NCBI GenBank assembly: GCA_013400115.1
Contig: VXBP01000322.1
Coordinates: 17,455 to 81,454 of the forward strand
Direction of reading: 5' to 3'
DNA: 64,000 bases
From: Rhinopomastus cyanomelas
Taxonomy: Eukaryota; Chordata; Aves; Bucerotiformes; Rhinopomastidae
Shown: in pieces, positions 30,691 through 41,387 of the stretch
Layout: every line of letters starts with the position of its first letter
Numbering within the stretch: the first letter of the stretch is position 1
Translations under genes and position numbers: made by a program
Notes under the pieces: generated by a model
What the model saw: only the letters and a program-made list of their open reading frames with translations
What the model was told of the DNA's origin: nothing
Database searches by the model: none

Positions 30691-31105
30691 CAGAATCACA
30701 GAACATTAGGGATTGGAAAGGACCTCAAAAAATCATCTAGTCCAATCCCCCTGTCACAGTAGGAACACATCCGAGTGGGTTTTAAACATCTTCACTGAAG
30801 GAGACTCCACAACCTCCCTGGGCAGCCTGTTCCAGTGCTCTGTCACCCTCACTGGGAACAAGTTCCTTCTCAGATTGATGTGGAACCTCCCATGTTCCAG
30901 CTTACAACCACTGCCCCTTGTCCTAGCCTGGCTCCATCCTCCTGACACCCACCCTTCACATATTTATAGACATTCATGAGGTCACCCCTCAGTCTCCTCT
31001 TCTCCAAGATCAAGAGACCCAGCTCCCTCAGCCTCTCCTCATAAGGGAGGTGCCCCACCTCCTTCATCATCCTCGTTGCCCTACGCTGGACTCCCTCCAG
31101 CAGCA
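30691..31105 (-). mobile_element. CR1-A, 5'-truncated copy with deletions
   Basis: Antisense copy from CACAGAATCACAGAACATTA. The 3' UTR lacks the GGATCACCTAGACCAAGTCA block (CACAGTAGGAACACATCC joins directly). Minus frames 30948-30754 and 31172-30870 hold RRNLFPVRVTEHWNRLPREV and RATRMMKEVGHLPYEERLRE, LGLLILEKRRLRGDLMNVYK, with the SVASSD segment deleted between them (GTCCTAGCCTGGCTCC). Confidence 0.94.
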
Positions 31106-31392
31106 GAACCTCCCATCTGATTAAGATAATAGAGCAGGCTGGGTGAAGTTTCTGTGTCCCATGCTGTGCCAAGTCCTCTCCCCCTGAACTGGAAAGAACA
31201 GGAACAAGCTGATCATGAATAAGCTCTAAAGCACGGATGAGATAAGAGCCACCGAGGCACCTCTGCTGGGGGGCAGGGGCATGGGTTGGCCATGCAGATG
31301 GACTTGGCTATCACATTGGAAGACGAGATGAGGAAAGTGGTCAGGAGACAGGTTAGGTGGTACCAGCTGAAGAGTCATCCCACAGTTAGAGC

Positions 31393-31500
31393 CACAGAAT
31401 CACAGCATCACAGAACATTAGGGATTGGAAGGGACCTCGAAAGATCATCCAGTCCAATCCCCCTGCCAGAGCAGGATCACCCAGACCAAGCCACACAGTC
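31393..31500 (-). mobile_element. CR1-A 3'-end fragment
   Basis: Antisense tail CACAGAATCACAGCATCACA to CCAGACCAAGCCACACAG, 3' UTR only. Confidence 0.93.
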
Positions 31501-32398
31501 ACTGAGGTGGACCCCACTCCACTGTCTCTGCTGTTAGCTCGGCGTCTGTGCTCAGCACAAGCTGTCAGAGGAGGGAGAGCTTTAAGCGTCAGCCCAAATA
31601 TTTCAATGTCTGAAGGAGCTGTCTCATCTAAAGAACTCAAAATTCTTGTTGTGTCTCTGCAAAGGGTTAATTCTGTTAAGAAAAAACAATGCAGTGGAAA
31701 AAACCCAACCATTCTGTTGTGCAGACCCCAAGCTTTTGAGATGCTTCACCAGGCTACGGGGAAATCCCTTTAGGATCTGGTCTGGCTGGCTGAGCTGTCA
31801 GACTGACTGCTGGAGGCGCAGCTGAGTTTCAAACGGGCGAGCAGCGCGCGTGCAAGACACCTCCCGAAAGGGGAAGATGTTTGACAAGTGAAGTGTTTTT
31901 ATTTTATGATGGAGAATGAGCAGGAACATCAGACAGGTAAATTGCCCTGCCAAGTCGGAGAGTTCCTGAGTGACAGGCTTCTCACCTGCTCTGCCTGCTC
32001 GACAGGATCTCGCATTCATTCGCGCTGAAAAGCAACTACTCAAATTGCCATTTGCTGACTCCCCATTACTGATCATAATTGCAGGGTGCACGCTCAGGAG
32101 AGCAAAGGGAAGCCTCAGCTTTGCAGGCAGAACCCAACAGGAGTTGGAAGCTGGAGGAAATAACAGAGAGCCTGCAAATCGTCAGAAGTTGTGATCAAAC
32201 CACATGAGGGAGAGAAGCAGAACCCACAATAAGATTTATTGGAGCTGGGCAACGAAGATCACAACACACCAGTCAGAGTATCTGTCAAGGATTGTCTCCT
32301 GCTGATGCTGTGCCTGCACCTCTGGATCAGAAATGCTGAAAGCAGAGCTGAAATTTGGGGTCATTCGCTACCATGTGATGACACAATCTGATATCAGG
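31501..32398. other. Unannotated unique sequence
   Basis: No repeat recognised. Opposing frames of 88 (plus, 31507-31773), 97 (minus, 32091-31798) and 74 codons (plus, 31970-32194) have no known domain. Confidence 0.45.
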
Positions 32399-32462
32399 AT
32401 TTTGTTTGAAAAATAAACAGACAAGGAAGAGAGCGTGAGGCCATCAGACAGTGTGATGATGA
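32399..32462 (+). repeat. Left direct repeat flanking a CR1-A
   Basis: GATTTTGTTTGAAAAATAAA to GACAGTGTGATGATGAAG matches 33000-33064 (GATTTTGTCTGAAGAATAGA to GACAGCGTGATATGAAG) with about six differences in 62 bases. A third, partial copy (GAGAGCATAAGGCCATGGGA) lies inside the CR1 at 32561-32588. Confidence 0.9.
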
Positions 32463-33000
32463 AGGAGGTGGGGCACCTCCCTTATGAGGAGAGGCTGAAG
32501 GGGCTGGGTCTCTTGAGCTTGGAGAAGAGGAGACTGAGGAGTGACCTCATGAATGTCTATGAGAGCATAAGGCCATGGGACAGTGTGGAGCACCTCCCTT
32601 ATAAGGAGAAGCTGAAGGATCTGGGTCTCTTGAGCTTGGAGAAGAGGAGACTGAGGAGTGACCTCATTCATGTCTATAAATATGTGAGGGGTGGGTGTCA
32701 GGAGGATGGAGCCAGGCTCTTCTCAGTGTCATCTAGTGATAGAACAAGGGGCAATGGTTGTAAGCTTGAACATAGGAGGTTCCATATCAACCTGAGAAGG
32801 AACTTCTTCCCGGTGAGGGTGGCAGAGCACTGGAACAGGCTGCCCGGGGGGTTGTGGAGTCTCCTTCACTGGAGATGTTTAAAACCCACCTGGATGTGTT
32901 CCTGTGTGACTTGGTCTAGGTGATCCTGCTGTGGCAGGGGGACTGGACTAGATGATCTTTTGAGGTCCCTTCTAATCCCTAATGATTCTATGATCCTATG
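32456..33000 (+). mobile_element. CR1-A with internal tandem duplication
   Basis: Sense copy in which the segment from GGCACCTCCCTTATGAGGAG through CCTCATGAATGTCTATG is repeated (offset 117 bp, 132 bp at the left edge). The repeat includes a piece of flanking DNA. The 162-codon frame 32435-32923 reads through both copies: YEERLKGLGLLSLEKRRLRS, later YKEKLKDLGLLSLEKRRLRS, then YVRGGCQEDGARLFSVSSSD and RRNFFPVRVAEHWNRLPGG, where one lost base changes frame. The tail ends in ATGATTCTATGATCCTATG. Confidence 0.94.
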
Positions 33001-33064
33001 ATTTTGTCTGAAGAATAGACAGACCAGGAAGAGAGCATGAGGCCATCAGACAGCGTGATATGAA
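33000..33064 (+). repeat. Right direct repeat flanking a CR1-A
   Basis: Partner of 32399-32462. It follows the CR1 octamers directly, as a target-site duplication would, but it is far longer than expected for CR1. Confidence 0.9.
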
Positions 33065-34815
33065 GCTGTTTATCCAGCTGAACGTGAGATGCCTTCTTCA
33101 GTCACAAGTGCCAAAGACACCAGCAAATGTGCCCTTTCAGCCCCGAATGGGTGAAGAAAGAGCTCTGCAGCACAACATCATGTATTTTGTATGGACTGTA
33201 CTCAGCAAAGTGTTCAGACTGGTGCTTTAATCTATCGCTGCTCAGCAGTTAAGCACTTACCTTGCACTCAAACCCAGGAGAAGACAAAAACGAGCTGAAT
33301 CAGAGACTATGCAGTGCATATTTTAAAGCAAAACTGTTCTGGCAACGCTTGGAAGCACTTCAGGAATTGACTTGGGCCGTTTTGAGATCTCTCTTCTTCT
33401 CCAGCCCTAGTTACTGTGCACAGCTCAGAAGGAAAGATTAAATTTAATCAGTGCAAAGGGGTTCAGAAGACATCCAGAGTAAACCTCTGTCCATATGAAA
33501 AGGTCTCAGCTTTGACGTCTGCTTTACAGAGAAGATTCAGGGCCAAAAGCAAAAGCTAAATATCTGGGCAGAAGGCTTTGAAGCTCCGTTTTCCACTGTC
33601 GACACAAGTTCACATCTCTAGTCAGAGGAATTATGAGGTGTTTGATCCTCAAGCAAGGCTTGGAACAACACTGAGCCCCGCGTGCGGTGGCAGTCAAGAC
33701 AGAGCAACCCCAGGGGTGACAGCAAGACACAAATAGGCAGGATCTCCAAAACGGCAGCAGCTGGAAGCCGCTCCGAGGTGGGATGTCAGGATGAACCCCC
33801 TGGGAGGCGCAGTGCTGCACACAGGGCAGAGGACGAGGTCAAACGTGCAAGACCCTGCAATTTGTCAGAGGGCTAACGCCATCATTACCTGGGCAAGCAC
33901 GTGCGCGGGCAAGCCCGCCTGCAGATACGCTAGCCGGGTTCCAGGCCAAGTGTCCTCTTCCAGGCAGCACTGAGCACGGCATCATCCCCCCCCGTTAGGA
34001 GATATTGTTTTATAATGAACAATAACACTCAGCTCCCACGGCGAGAGGCTGCAGATGAGTCACTGCTGAAATCAGCAGCGCTGTCAATAGCTGCATATTA
34101 CCCCTTGCTCCTTTTTCCTGCAAGGAAAGGGGTAGGAAGAACTTTGCACTTGAAACAGAGCAAGAAGCAGAGGTTGGGACAAGGACAGGGAAGAAGAACA
34201 ACTCACTCATTGCTATCATCCAATATCAGCTTCAGGAGGAAGACGTTCAGGAGGCAGATGCTTCATGAGACTCCCTGGCAGGCAAACTTCTGCACTGCCC
34301 ACACTCATGCTGGACTTCTCGAGTGCTGTCTCCTTTGGCACGAGCCCTGCTATTAGAGAGGAGCCAGCTCTCCATGCACCAGGGCTGCAGGCACACCAGT
34401 CTCCAACAGCAGTCATCACTGGCAGAAATGCGCCTCCCAGCACCAACCAACACTAAGGTGACAGAGAAAAGGAAGTGAGACGAGTAAAAAAAGGAAAATC
34501 AGAGTCTTCCTGTGCCTAGTGGAGACAGGATCAGTCCCAGATGGAAGGAACACCAGCAGACACTTCTGCAAGGTAGCTGCAGAGAGGTGACCCTCCCATT
34601 GTCCTGCTGGGTCCAAGAGCAGCACATCAGTTGTCATGGGTTCATCACCTCATGTCATTCCCACAGTCATCCCGGGCTTGGAATGAAGGCAGTGGAAACT
34701 GCCACTCTCATGCCTTTGAGAGCCTCCAGGACTGGGAACCAAGGCCACTGGGAACTGGGATCCAGTAGATGCCACTTGCCCAAATGATATAAAGCCAGAA
34801 GCTGAAGCAGTGGCA
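33065..34815. other. Unannotated unique sequence
   Basis: 1.75 kb with no recognised repeat. CpG-rich in part (33880-33950, CACGTGCGCGGGCAAGCCCG). Frames of 98-113 codons occur on both strands at 33524-33820, 34015-34356 and 34512-34787 without recognised domains. Confidence 0.45.
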
Positions 34816-34965
34816 GTTGTGGAGTCTCCTTCACTGGAGATGTTCAAGACCCACCTGGATGTGTTCCTGTGTGACTTGGTCTGGGTGATCCTGCTGTGGC
34901 AGGGGGATTGGACTGGATGATCTCTTGAGGTCCCTTCCAATCCCTAATGATTCCATGATTCTAGG
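34816..34965 (+). mobile_element. CR1-A 3' fragment with extra downstream sequence
   Basis: Sense fragment GTTGTGGAGTCTCCTTCACT to ATTCCATGATTCT. It is followed by a 34-bp stretch (34962-34995) that is also found, identical, after the CR1-A tail at 60.9 kb, and then by CCTTCCCATCCCTAATGG (34997-35014), which looks like another A-type tail end. Confidence 0.93.
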
Positions 34966-34995
34966 ATAATCTGCACCAGAGTCAGATATGCCCGT
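34962..34995 (+). repeat. Shared 34-bp post-tail segment (copy 1)
   Basis: AGGATAATCTGCACCAGAGT then CAGATATGCCCGTC. Copy 2 is at 60902-60935. Including the tail before it, 34927-34995 and 60867-60935 agree over 69 bases. Confidence 0.93.
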
Positions 34996-35355
34996 CCCTT
35001 CCCATCCCTAATGGATTTACCTGGACTTGCTCTTACAGTGGCCACTTCATTGTACCCTGTTGACAGCCCAGTTCACAACGTCACAGGGAGCATCCACAGC
35101 GTAGTTTATGACAGCAAAGAAGGAGGGGGGTTGTGTAAAACAAGGGCAGTTCTGCAAAACAGCCTTAGTATGAAAAATGGGGTGTTTTTTACACTTCTGT
35201 AGCTGAGACTTGAAGGCACAGCTCATTCTGAATTTTGCATAGTAACACCTTTATCCATTAACTCTACGCAAGGATTTGGTTGGCTAACTCTGTTAGACTA
35301 AAGGTTGCTCAGTTTGGTCCAGCTCATTCTGCAAGGACAGGACAAGAGTCACAGG
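34996..35355. other. Unannotated unique sequence
   Basis: Apart from the A-tail-like scrap at its left end, nothing recognised. A 63-codon plus frame at 35011-35202 has no domain. Confidence 0.45.
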
Positions 35356-35533
35356 ACCACAGAATCACAGAGCATTAGGGATTGGAAGGGACCTCGAAAG
35401 ATCATCCAGTCCAATCCCCCTGACACAGCAGGGTCACCTAGATCAAGTCACACAGGAACACATCCAGGTGGATTTTAAACATCTCCAAAGAAGGAGACTC
35501 CACAACCTCCCTGGGCAGCCCCTTCCAGTGAAG
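35356..35533 (-). mobile_element. CR1-A 3' fragment
   Basis: Antisense, CACAGAATCACAGAGCATTA to CTGGGCAGCCCCTTCCAGTG; reaches only the HWKGLP codons of ORF2. Confidence 0.94.
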
Positions 35534-36290
35534 TTTGGGAAACACTAATTATGAATCTGACTGCTAACTTCTACATTTGGTGTCTGAGGGCATCAGTAAA
35601 GAGTGACCAGGCTACAATACGGTCACGGTTCCATGTGCATCATCCTTTTCCCTAGCAGGTGGGACTTGTGTCATCTCTTCTAACGATGCTCCTTCCCTTT
35701 TTGACTGTTACCAGGCTCATAGTGAGGTGTCTCAGACTCTGTGGAAGAGATCATTTTAGTGTCATTTTTGAGCCACTGTATAAATTTAAGGCTTTTGTTC
35801 CATTCTGGCCATTTCAGATCCAAAAAGGGATGTGGTAAAAATAGCAGGGGCCTGGGGAGAGGTGGCAAAGTGGATGAGAGGGATGGGAAAGCCAGTCTGC
35901 AAAAGACTGAGAGGAGGGATTTGTCAGAGTTCCAGGGTTAGCTGCTTCTCTGACCTTTTCCTAGCACAGAGGCAGCCTCTACTCCTTCAGGCCCCCGGTG
36001 GGAATCCGTGTCTCTGCCTGTACCTTCCTGCAAAGAGCTCTCTGACAGCTTAGTGAACCTGTCTTTCAAGGAACTCACTTTTTAATGTCCAGCATCCCTG
36101 GGATCTTTTTACGACTCATGCCCTTGGCAAAGGACTCAACAGCAGGACTCTGGAAATAGCATCTTCCCAGCTCTGGCTGTCTTGCCATGACCCCTGCCAT
36201 GTTAACTGCTAATCTGGAGGCACTGTGCAGCCTCCCAGCTCGTTTCCTAATAGCCCTGTTATTAAACTGAACTAACATTTGCACAGAGGA
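35534..36290. other. Unannotated unique sequence
   Basis: No repeat recognised. Frames of 62-73 codons on both strands lack domains. Confidence 0.45.
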
Positions 36291-36583
36291 GTCTGTCAGG
36301 AGGATGGGGCCAGGCTCTGCTCAATGTCATCTAGTGATAGGACAAGAGGAAATGGGTGTGAGCTGGAACATAGGGGGTTCCACATAGATATGAGAAGGAA
36401 CTTCTTCATAGTGAGGGTGACAGAGCACTGGAACAGGCTTCCCAGGGGAGTTATGGAGTCTCCTTCACTGGAGATGTTCAAGACCCACCTGGATGTGTTC
36501 CTGTGTGACTTGGTCTAGGTGATCCTGCTGTGGCAGGGGGATTGGACTGGATGATCTTTTGAGGTCCCTAATGTTCTGAGTCT
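36291..36583 (+). mobile_element. CR1-A, 5'-truncated copy
   Basis: Sense copy starting in GGCQEDGARL codons (frame 36279-36518: CQEDGARLCSMSSSDRTRGN, MRRNFFIVRVTEHWNRLPRG, ending FLCDLV). The tail has lost the CTTCCAATCC segment (GAGGTCCCTAATGTTCTG). Confidence 0.94.
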
Positions 36584-37076
36584 CCACGGCCATCCCATCA
36601 CACACCTTATTCTTAAGAGACTTACAAAGCAGCTCTGCATCCTGCACAGGGTGGTTCTGTGGTGGCAACAAAACTTGGATCCTATTTTCAGCTCATCACT
36701 GCTATCCTGTGTGACCTTATGTTCTCAAGGTGGGATTCACCTCAGCTAACAGTGGCCATCTAAACCTGAGGTCCCCACAATGAGTTATGCCTCTCACAGT
36801 GATGGGAGAGATAGCTGTGATGGATGACTTACCTTCACACAATGAGACAATGGATGAGGAGGGAGGTCAGACGAGTGGCTAAGGCCAGACACAAACTTTT
36901 TATGAAGTAGGATTTGTAACTAACAAATCAGCTCTCCCATCTCATAAAGGCCTCAGTGGGGAGAGGACAGAGTTTTGGGCAGCTCACAGCTGGCTGCTCT
37001 TAGCAGGCTGTGGGGTTCAGGGCCGGCCACCTCCATTTTCTTAAGACATGGACCATCAAAGCTGGCAGGTTCATTC
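36584..37076. other. Unannotated unique sequence
   Basis: Nothing recognised in either strand. Confidence 0.45.
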
Positions 37077-37273
37077 ACGTGGAACCTCCTATGTTCCAGC
37101 TGACACCCATTGCCCCTTGTCCTATCACTGGATGACACTGAGAAGAACCTGGCTCCATCCTCCTGACACCCACCCTTCCCATATTTATAAACATTAATGA
37201 GGTCACCCCTCAGTCTCCTCTTCTCCAAAATGAGGAGACCCAGCTCCCTCAGCCTCTCCTCATAAAGGGAGGT
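37077..37273 (-). mobile_element. CR1-A internal fragment lacking a 3' end
   Basis: Antisense, GTGGAACCTCCTATGTTCC to CCTCTCCTCATAAAGGGAGG. It covers EERLRELGLLILEKRRLRGD to QLEHRRFHV and stops inside ORF2 at both sides. Loss of the 3' end means a later deletion or rearrangement, since insertion always includes the 3' tail. Confidence 0.93.
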
Positions 37274-37599
37274 GAGGATGAGGATGTTCCAGGTTAGCTT
37301 ACTGCTACCAAAGGAAAAGCAGGCACTGAAGGGTGAGGCAGCCATCAGTGACTTTAACAACACATAAACCTTCTGGTTTTAAATGCCCTGGTCCAGGAGT
37401 GATTTTTTTATCCCAACTTCATGCCAGTTGGTCTCTCAATCAGCCCAAGACAAAAAACAAACCATCATAGGGCTACTTTTTGCTGCCAGTAGCTTCCATA
37501 TGTCAGATGCCAACCTGATGCCACGGAGGTGTGAGTGGTTCTCTTCCCAGGGAAGCAACCGAGTCAAAAATCAGAAATCTTCTCGCATGGCCAACCAAT
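37274..37599. other. Unannotated unique sequence
   Basis: No repeat recognised; a 73-codon plus frame at 37383-37604 has no domain. Confidence 0.45.
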
Positions 37600-37690
37600 C
37601 ATAGAATCAGAGAATCATTAGGGATTGGAACGGACCTCGATAGATCCTCTAGTCCAATCCTCCTGCCAGAGCAGGACTGCCTAGACCAAG
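37600..37690 (-). mobile_element. CR1-A tail of an A/B composite
   Basis: Antisense ATAGAATCAGAGAATCATTA tail up to CTAGACCAAGTCATAC, then a seamless change to B-type sequence at about 37690. Same join as at 12.0 kb. Confidence 0.9.
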
Positions 37691-37857
37691 TCATACCGTC
37701 AGTCAGGGTTAGAAGGGACCACAGGATCATCCAGTTCCAACTCCCCTGCCATGGGCAGGGACACCCCACCCTAGATCAGGCTGGCCAGAGCCTCATCCAG
37801 CCTGGCCTCAAACACCTCCAAGGACGGGGTCTCCACCACCCTCCCGGGCAACCCATA
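37691..37857 (-). mobile_element. CR1-B 3' portion of the composite
   Basis: Antisense CGTCAGTCAGGGTTAGAAGG, GGGCAGGGACACCCCACCCT and the AACACCTCCAAGG block, ending at CGGGCAACCCA. Only the last few ORF2 codons and the UTR are present. Confidence 0.92.
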
Positions 37858-39787
37858 ATCCTTGTGGAGAGCTAATGGACAAAGACATTACTGTAAAAAA
37901 TAAAGGATGAATCGTGCCATCACATCTCCTCAGCTGTAGAAAAGCAAAACCACCCCATTTTTCATATCAAGGCTGTTCTGCAGAACTGCCCTTCTTTTAC
38001 ACAAGCACCACAGTACCTCCCCCTCCTTTCTAAGCCACCATAAATTATGCTGTGGGTGCTCCCCATGAAGTTGCTACCTGTACTTTTGCCATTAATCTTG
38101 TCTCTACCTCTTCCTAGAGTATGATCCATCTTAGGCAGGAATGGCAGCGCTGTGGTCAGGGCTCTGCTCCCCCCAAGAGAGCATCACTCTTGTTAGCTGT
38201 AAAGTGTCCGTAACAATGCACCTTCTAATGATGCTCCCCTTTGGCTTTCAGCAGGCTCATAGCAAGGTTTGTACTCCATTTGCCTGTAATAACTCAGCTG
38301 CCACCGTGCTGCTGCTCCTGACAGTTACGTCCTAACCAGGACTCTCCTGACTTTGCCCCAGCTGGAGCAGGGAGATGCAAAGTGACTGCCGTGCTCTGGG
38401 GAAGCGATAAGGGCTCACCTCTTCGGTGACCTGGAGTATTTCCACTGGGGACACGATAGGCAGCAGAAGAGCAGATGAGTTAGTGCTCCCTGCAGCTCCC
38501 TGGGGTGCTGTTATTCACTCCTTTTCCTCTACATCCTCCTGCAGACCTGAGCCCATACGTGGTTTGAGCCATGTTTACCACCTTAATCTCTTCCTTCAGT
38601 GGGCTGTGCAAAGAAAATGTGTTCCCCACGCTGGATACTCCAGACAAATAGGAGAACTCTTCAGCTGAGTGATTTCAGATGGTAAAATAATTGGTGTAAC
38701 TGTACTTGGGTAGCTGTGTGTGGGCAGAATGCAGCCACAGCATTTATGCCCTTTGCCTCCAAAGGACACATCTCCACCCAGTAATCTACGAGAGCGTTTC
38801 TGCAGGCTCAGCCAGTGGAAAGAATTGATAAACACTTGAGCAGCCCTCATGCATATTTCATCTGGTAGGGAAGGGTGATGAGCATGCACACACACACACC
38901 AGCAAGTACCTACAAGTCTCCTACTGTTATACTGGTCCATATCACACCCTTCCTACCTCACATATCAGAATGGGGGAGCAAGGGGGTGCAGCATGATAAG
39001 GCAAAGGCTGTGTGTGGGATCCTTATTTCTGCTGGTCAGTAGTTGATTCTAGTAAAATACAGGTCAGGAGGCTGGTGTTCTCCAGAACCCAGCTGGACTC
39101 AGAGATATGTGTTTCAGAGATGAAGGTAACACTGGCAGGTCAGGATGAAGCTCAGCAGCAGCCCCATCAAGTACAGAAGCCGGTGCTTTGTTAAGAACAA
39201 AACAAATCGAGCCAAAGCATCCTTCCCCAAACAGCAGAACACAGACATCAGAGAACATCCTTTCCTGGAAACATTCATTTCTCATGAGACCAGGGCTCTT
39301 GTCTTCACCTCAGAAATTCCTGAATCCATCAGTCCAGCAAAGGTAACCCATCGTCCTCCCCCTCTTTTCTTCCCTTTCCATCTCTCTGTGCAGCAATAAT
39401 CACCTACAAAACAGGCTGTGTTACGATGGCACGATGACATTTTATATCTTGATAAAGCTGACAGCCAACCTGCTGCAAAAGCTGCCTCCAAGCCCCCCAT
39501 GCAAGGGCAAACCATCACCTCCCCCATGCATTCTACTAAGCAAGGAAGGTAGTCAGCCGTAAGGGAAACCTGGAGACTAAGTACTCAGGACAAGACAGTG
39601 TCCATGTTGAGATTTTGCTGCAAGAAGAGGGTGTTCCTGGACCAAACTGAACCCCTTCTTTTAGTTAAATGGAGGAAAGGCCCTGGTGAGACCATCTTCA
39701 CTGGCCTTGTCAATTCATTATATGTGGACAATATTGTCTCTTGACTTGTGAGTGGTTAAAAGTCTTCTCAAGATTTATAACCTGTCA
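37858..39787. other. Unannotated unique sequence
   Basis: 1.9 kb without a recognised repeat except a short CA run at 38888-38900. Frames of up to 114 codons (minus 38940-38596) have no known domain. Confidence 0.45.
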
Positions 39788-40079
39788 CAGATTCATAGAC
39801 TCACCGAACATTAGGGGTTGAAAGGGACATTGAAAGATCATCCAGTCCAATCCCCATGGCACAACAGGATCCCGTAGATCCAGTTGCACAGGAACACATC
39901 CAGTAGTTTAAACTAGTAGTTTAAACTACTCAGGAGAAGGAGACTCCACAACACCCACTGAGCAGCCTGTTCCAGGGCTCTGTCACCCTCACTGTGAAGA
40001 AGTTCCTTCTCATATTGATGTGGAACCTCCTATGTTCCAGCTCACACCTGTTGCTCTTTGTCCTATTATTGGATGACAC
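39788..40079 (-). mobile_element. CR1-A, 3' half of an internally duplicated copy
   Basis: Antisense, CACAGATTCATAGACTCACC to CTATTATTGGATGACACC. The usual GGTGGGTTTTAAACATCTCC is replaced by TAGTTTAAACTAGTAGTTTAAACTAC, a small palindromic duplication. It joins a second copy of overlapping ORF2 sequence at 40080. Confidence 0.93.
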
Positions 40080-40427
40080 CTGGTCACACAGGAACATATC
40101 GAGGAAGCTTTTAAACTTCTCCAGAGAAGGAGACTCCACAACCCCCCTGGGCAGCCCCTTCCAGTGCTCCATCACCCTCACCATGAAGAAGTTCCTTCTC
40201 ACATTGATGTGGAACCTCCCATGTTCCAGCTCACACCCAGTGCCCCTTGTCCTATCATTAGATGACACTGAGTTGAGCCTGGCTCCATCCTCCTGACACC
40301 CACCCTTCACATATTTGTAGACATTAATGAGGTCACCCCTCAGTCTCCTCTTCTCCAAGCTGAAGAGACCCAGCTGCCTCAACCTTTTCTCATCAGGGAG
40401 ATGTTCCACTCCCTTGCAAAGTTTCAT
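40080..40427 (-). mobile_element. CR1-A, 5' half of the duplicated copy
   Basis: Antisense, TGGTCACACAGGAACATATC to TCAGGGAGATGTTCCACTCC. It lacks its own 3' UTR and runs straight into the neighbouring piece. The minus frame 40427-39930 (165 codons) is open across the join: LCDQV is followed at once by SSNNRTKSNRCELEHRRFHI, repeating the segment already read once. Confidence 0.93.
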
Positions 40428-41230
40428 TTCTTCCTATCAACAGCACAGAAGGAAGAATAAATTGTTATGGGGAGGTGTGAAGAACATTATATGTCCTGTC
40501 TGCCTTCAGAAAGTAATCTTATCATTGTTTCTCTGACCCTTTAAAAATACACCCTTAGGAGAAACTTCAACAGAACTGAAAGGAAAGTGCATGCAAAGCT
40601 GGTAGCCTTCAAAACTAAGGGGTCTCTGTCCCTCCTGCCAGGAGTCTGGGCAGCAGCTGGCACCAGGTACACCAGGAACCCTTCCCCAGAAAGTCAAGGA
40701 AAACTGTGCTGTGTTTTCTCATGTTCAAAGAGTTGCATCCCTTGCAAATGGAGCTGAGTTTACTGCTAAGTTTTTTACTAAAAACAGGAAAAAACAAACC
40801 CTACTTTGACAAAGGAGAGCAGTGATACCTACTTGTTAAAACATACCTAGAGTTTGAACAATTTGAGTCTTCTGGAGAAGCCTAGTGGGTTGCATCTCCC
40901 GTCTTGCTTTAACCTTCCCTCCCAGCCTGAGACTATTAATTTTTGACAGGTTGCAAGGTCTGGTTTAGGCTGATCTGATGGAGTGACCCATTTCTATTGC
41001 CTTGCTCCTCCTGCCACTCGCCTCTCCCACGGCCACTCTGGCTGACTCCCACAGCCCTGCTAATGGCTTTGTTATCGCAGCTCTTGGAAGAGCTTCTCAG
41101 CTCATAGGGAGTTTCAAAGTCATTCTGCCTGTCTCACACACCTCACAGGACACTCTAACACAAAATCTTCTCCTTGTCCCCAGGCTCTAGAGCCTTTGCT
41201 CCCTCAAAGCTGCAAAGTGTTTCCCTGGGA
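40428..41230. other. Unannotated unique sequence
   Basis: No repeat or exon recognised; frames are 60-63 codons. Confidence 0.45.
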
Positions 41231-41387
41231 AGGGAGGTTGTGGAGTCTCCTTCTCTGGAGATGTTTAAGACCCACCTGGATGTGTTCCTGTGCGACTTGG
41301 TCTGGGTGATCCTGCTGTGGCAGGGGGATTGGACCGGATGATCTTCCAACATCCCTTCCAATCCCTAATGTTCTGTGGTTCTGTGAC
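41231..41387 (+). mobile_element. CR1-A 3' fragment
   Basis: Sense, GGGAGGTTGTGGAGTCTCCT to AATGTTCTGTGGTTCTGTG, with the variant TCTTCCAACATCCCTTCC in the tail. Confidence 0.94.
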
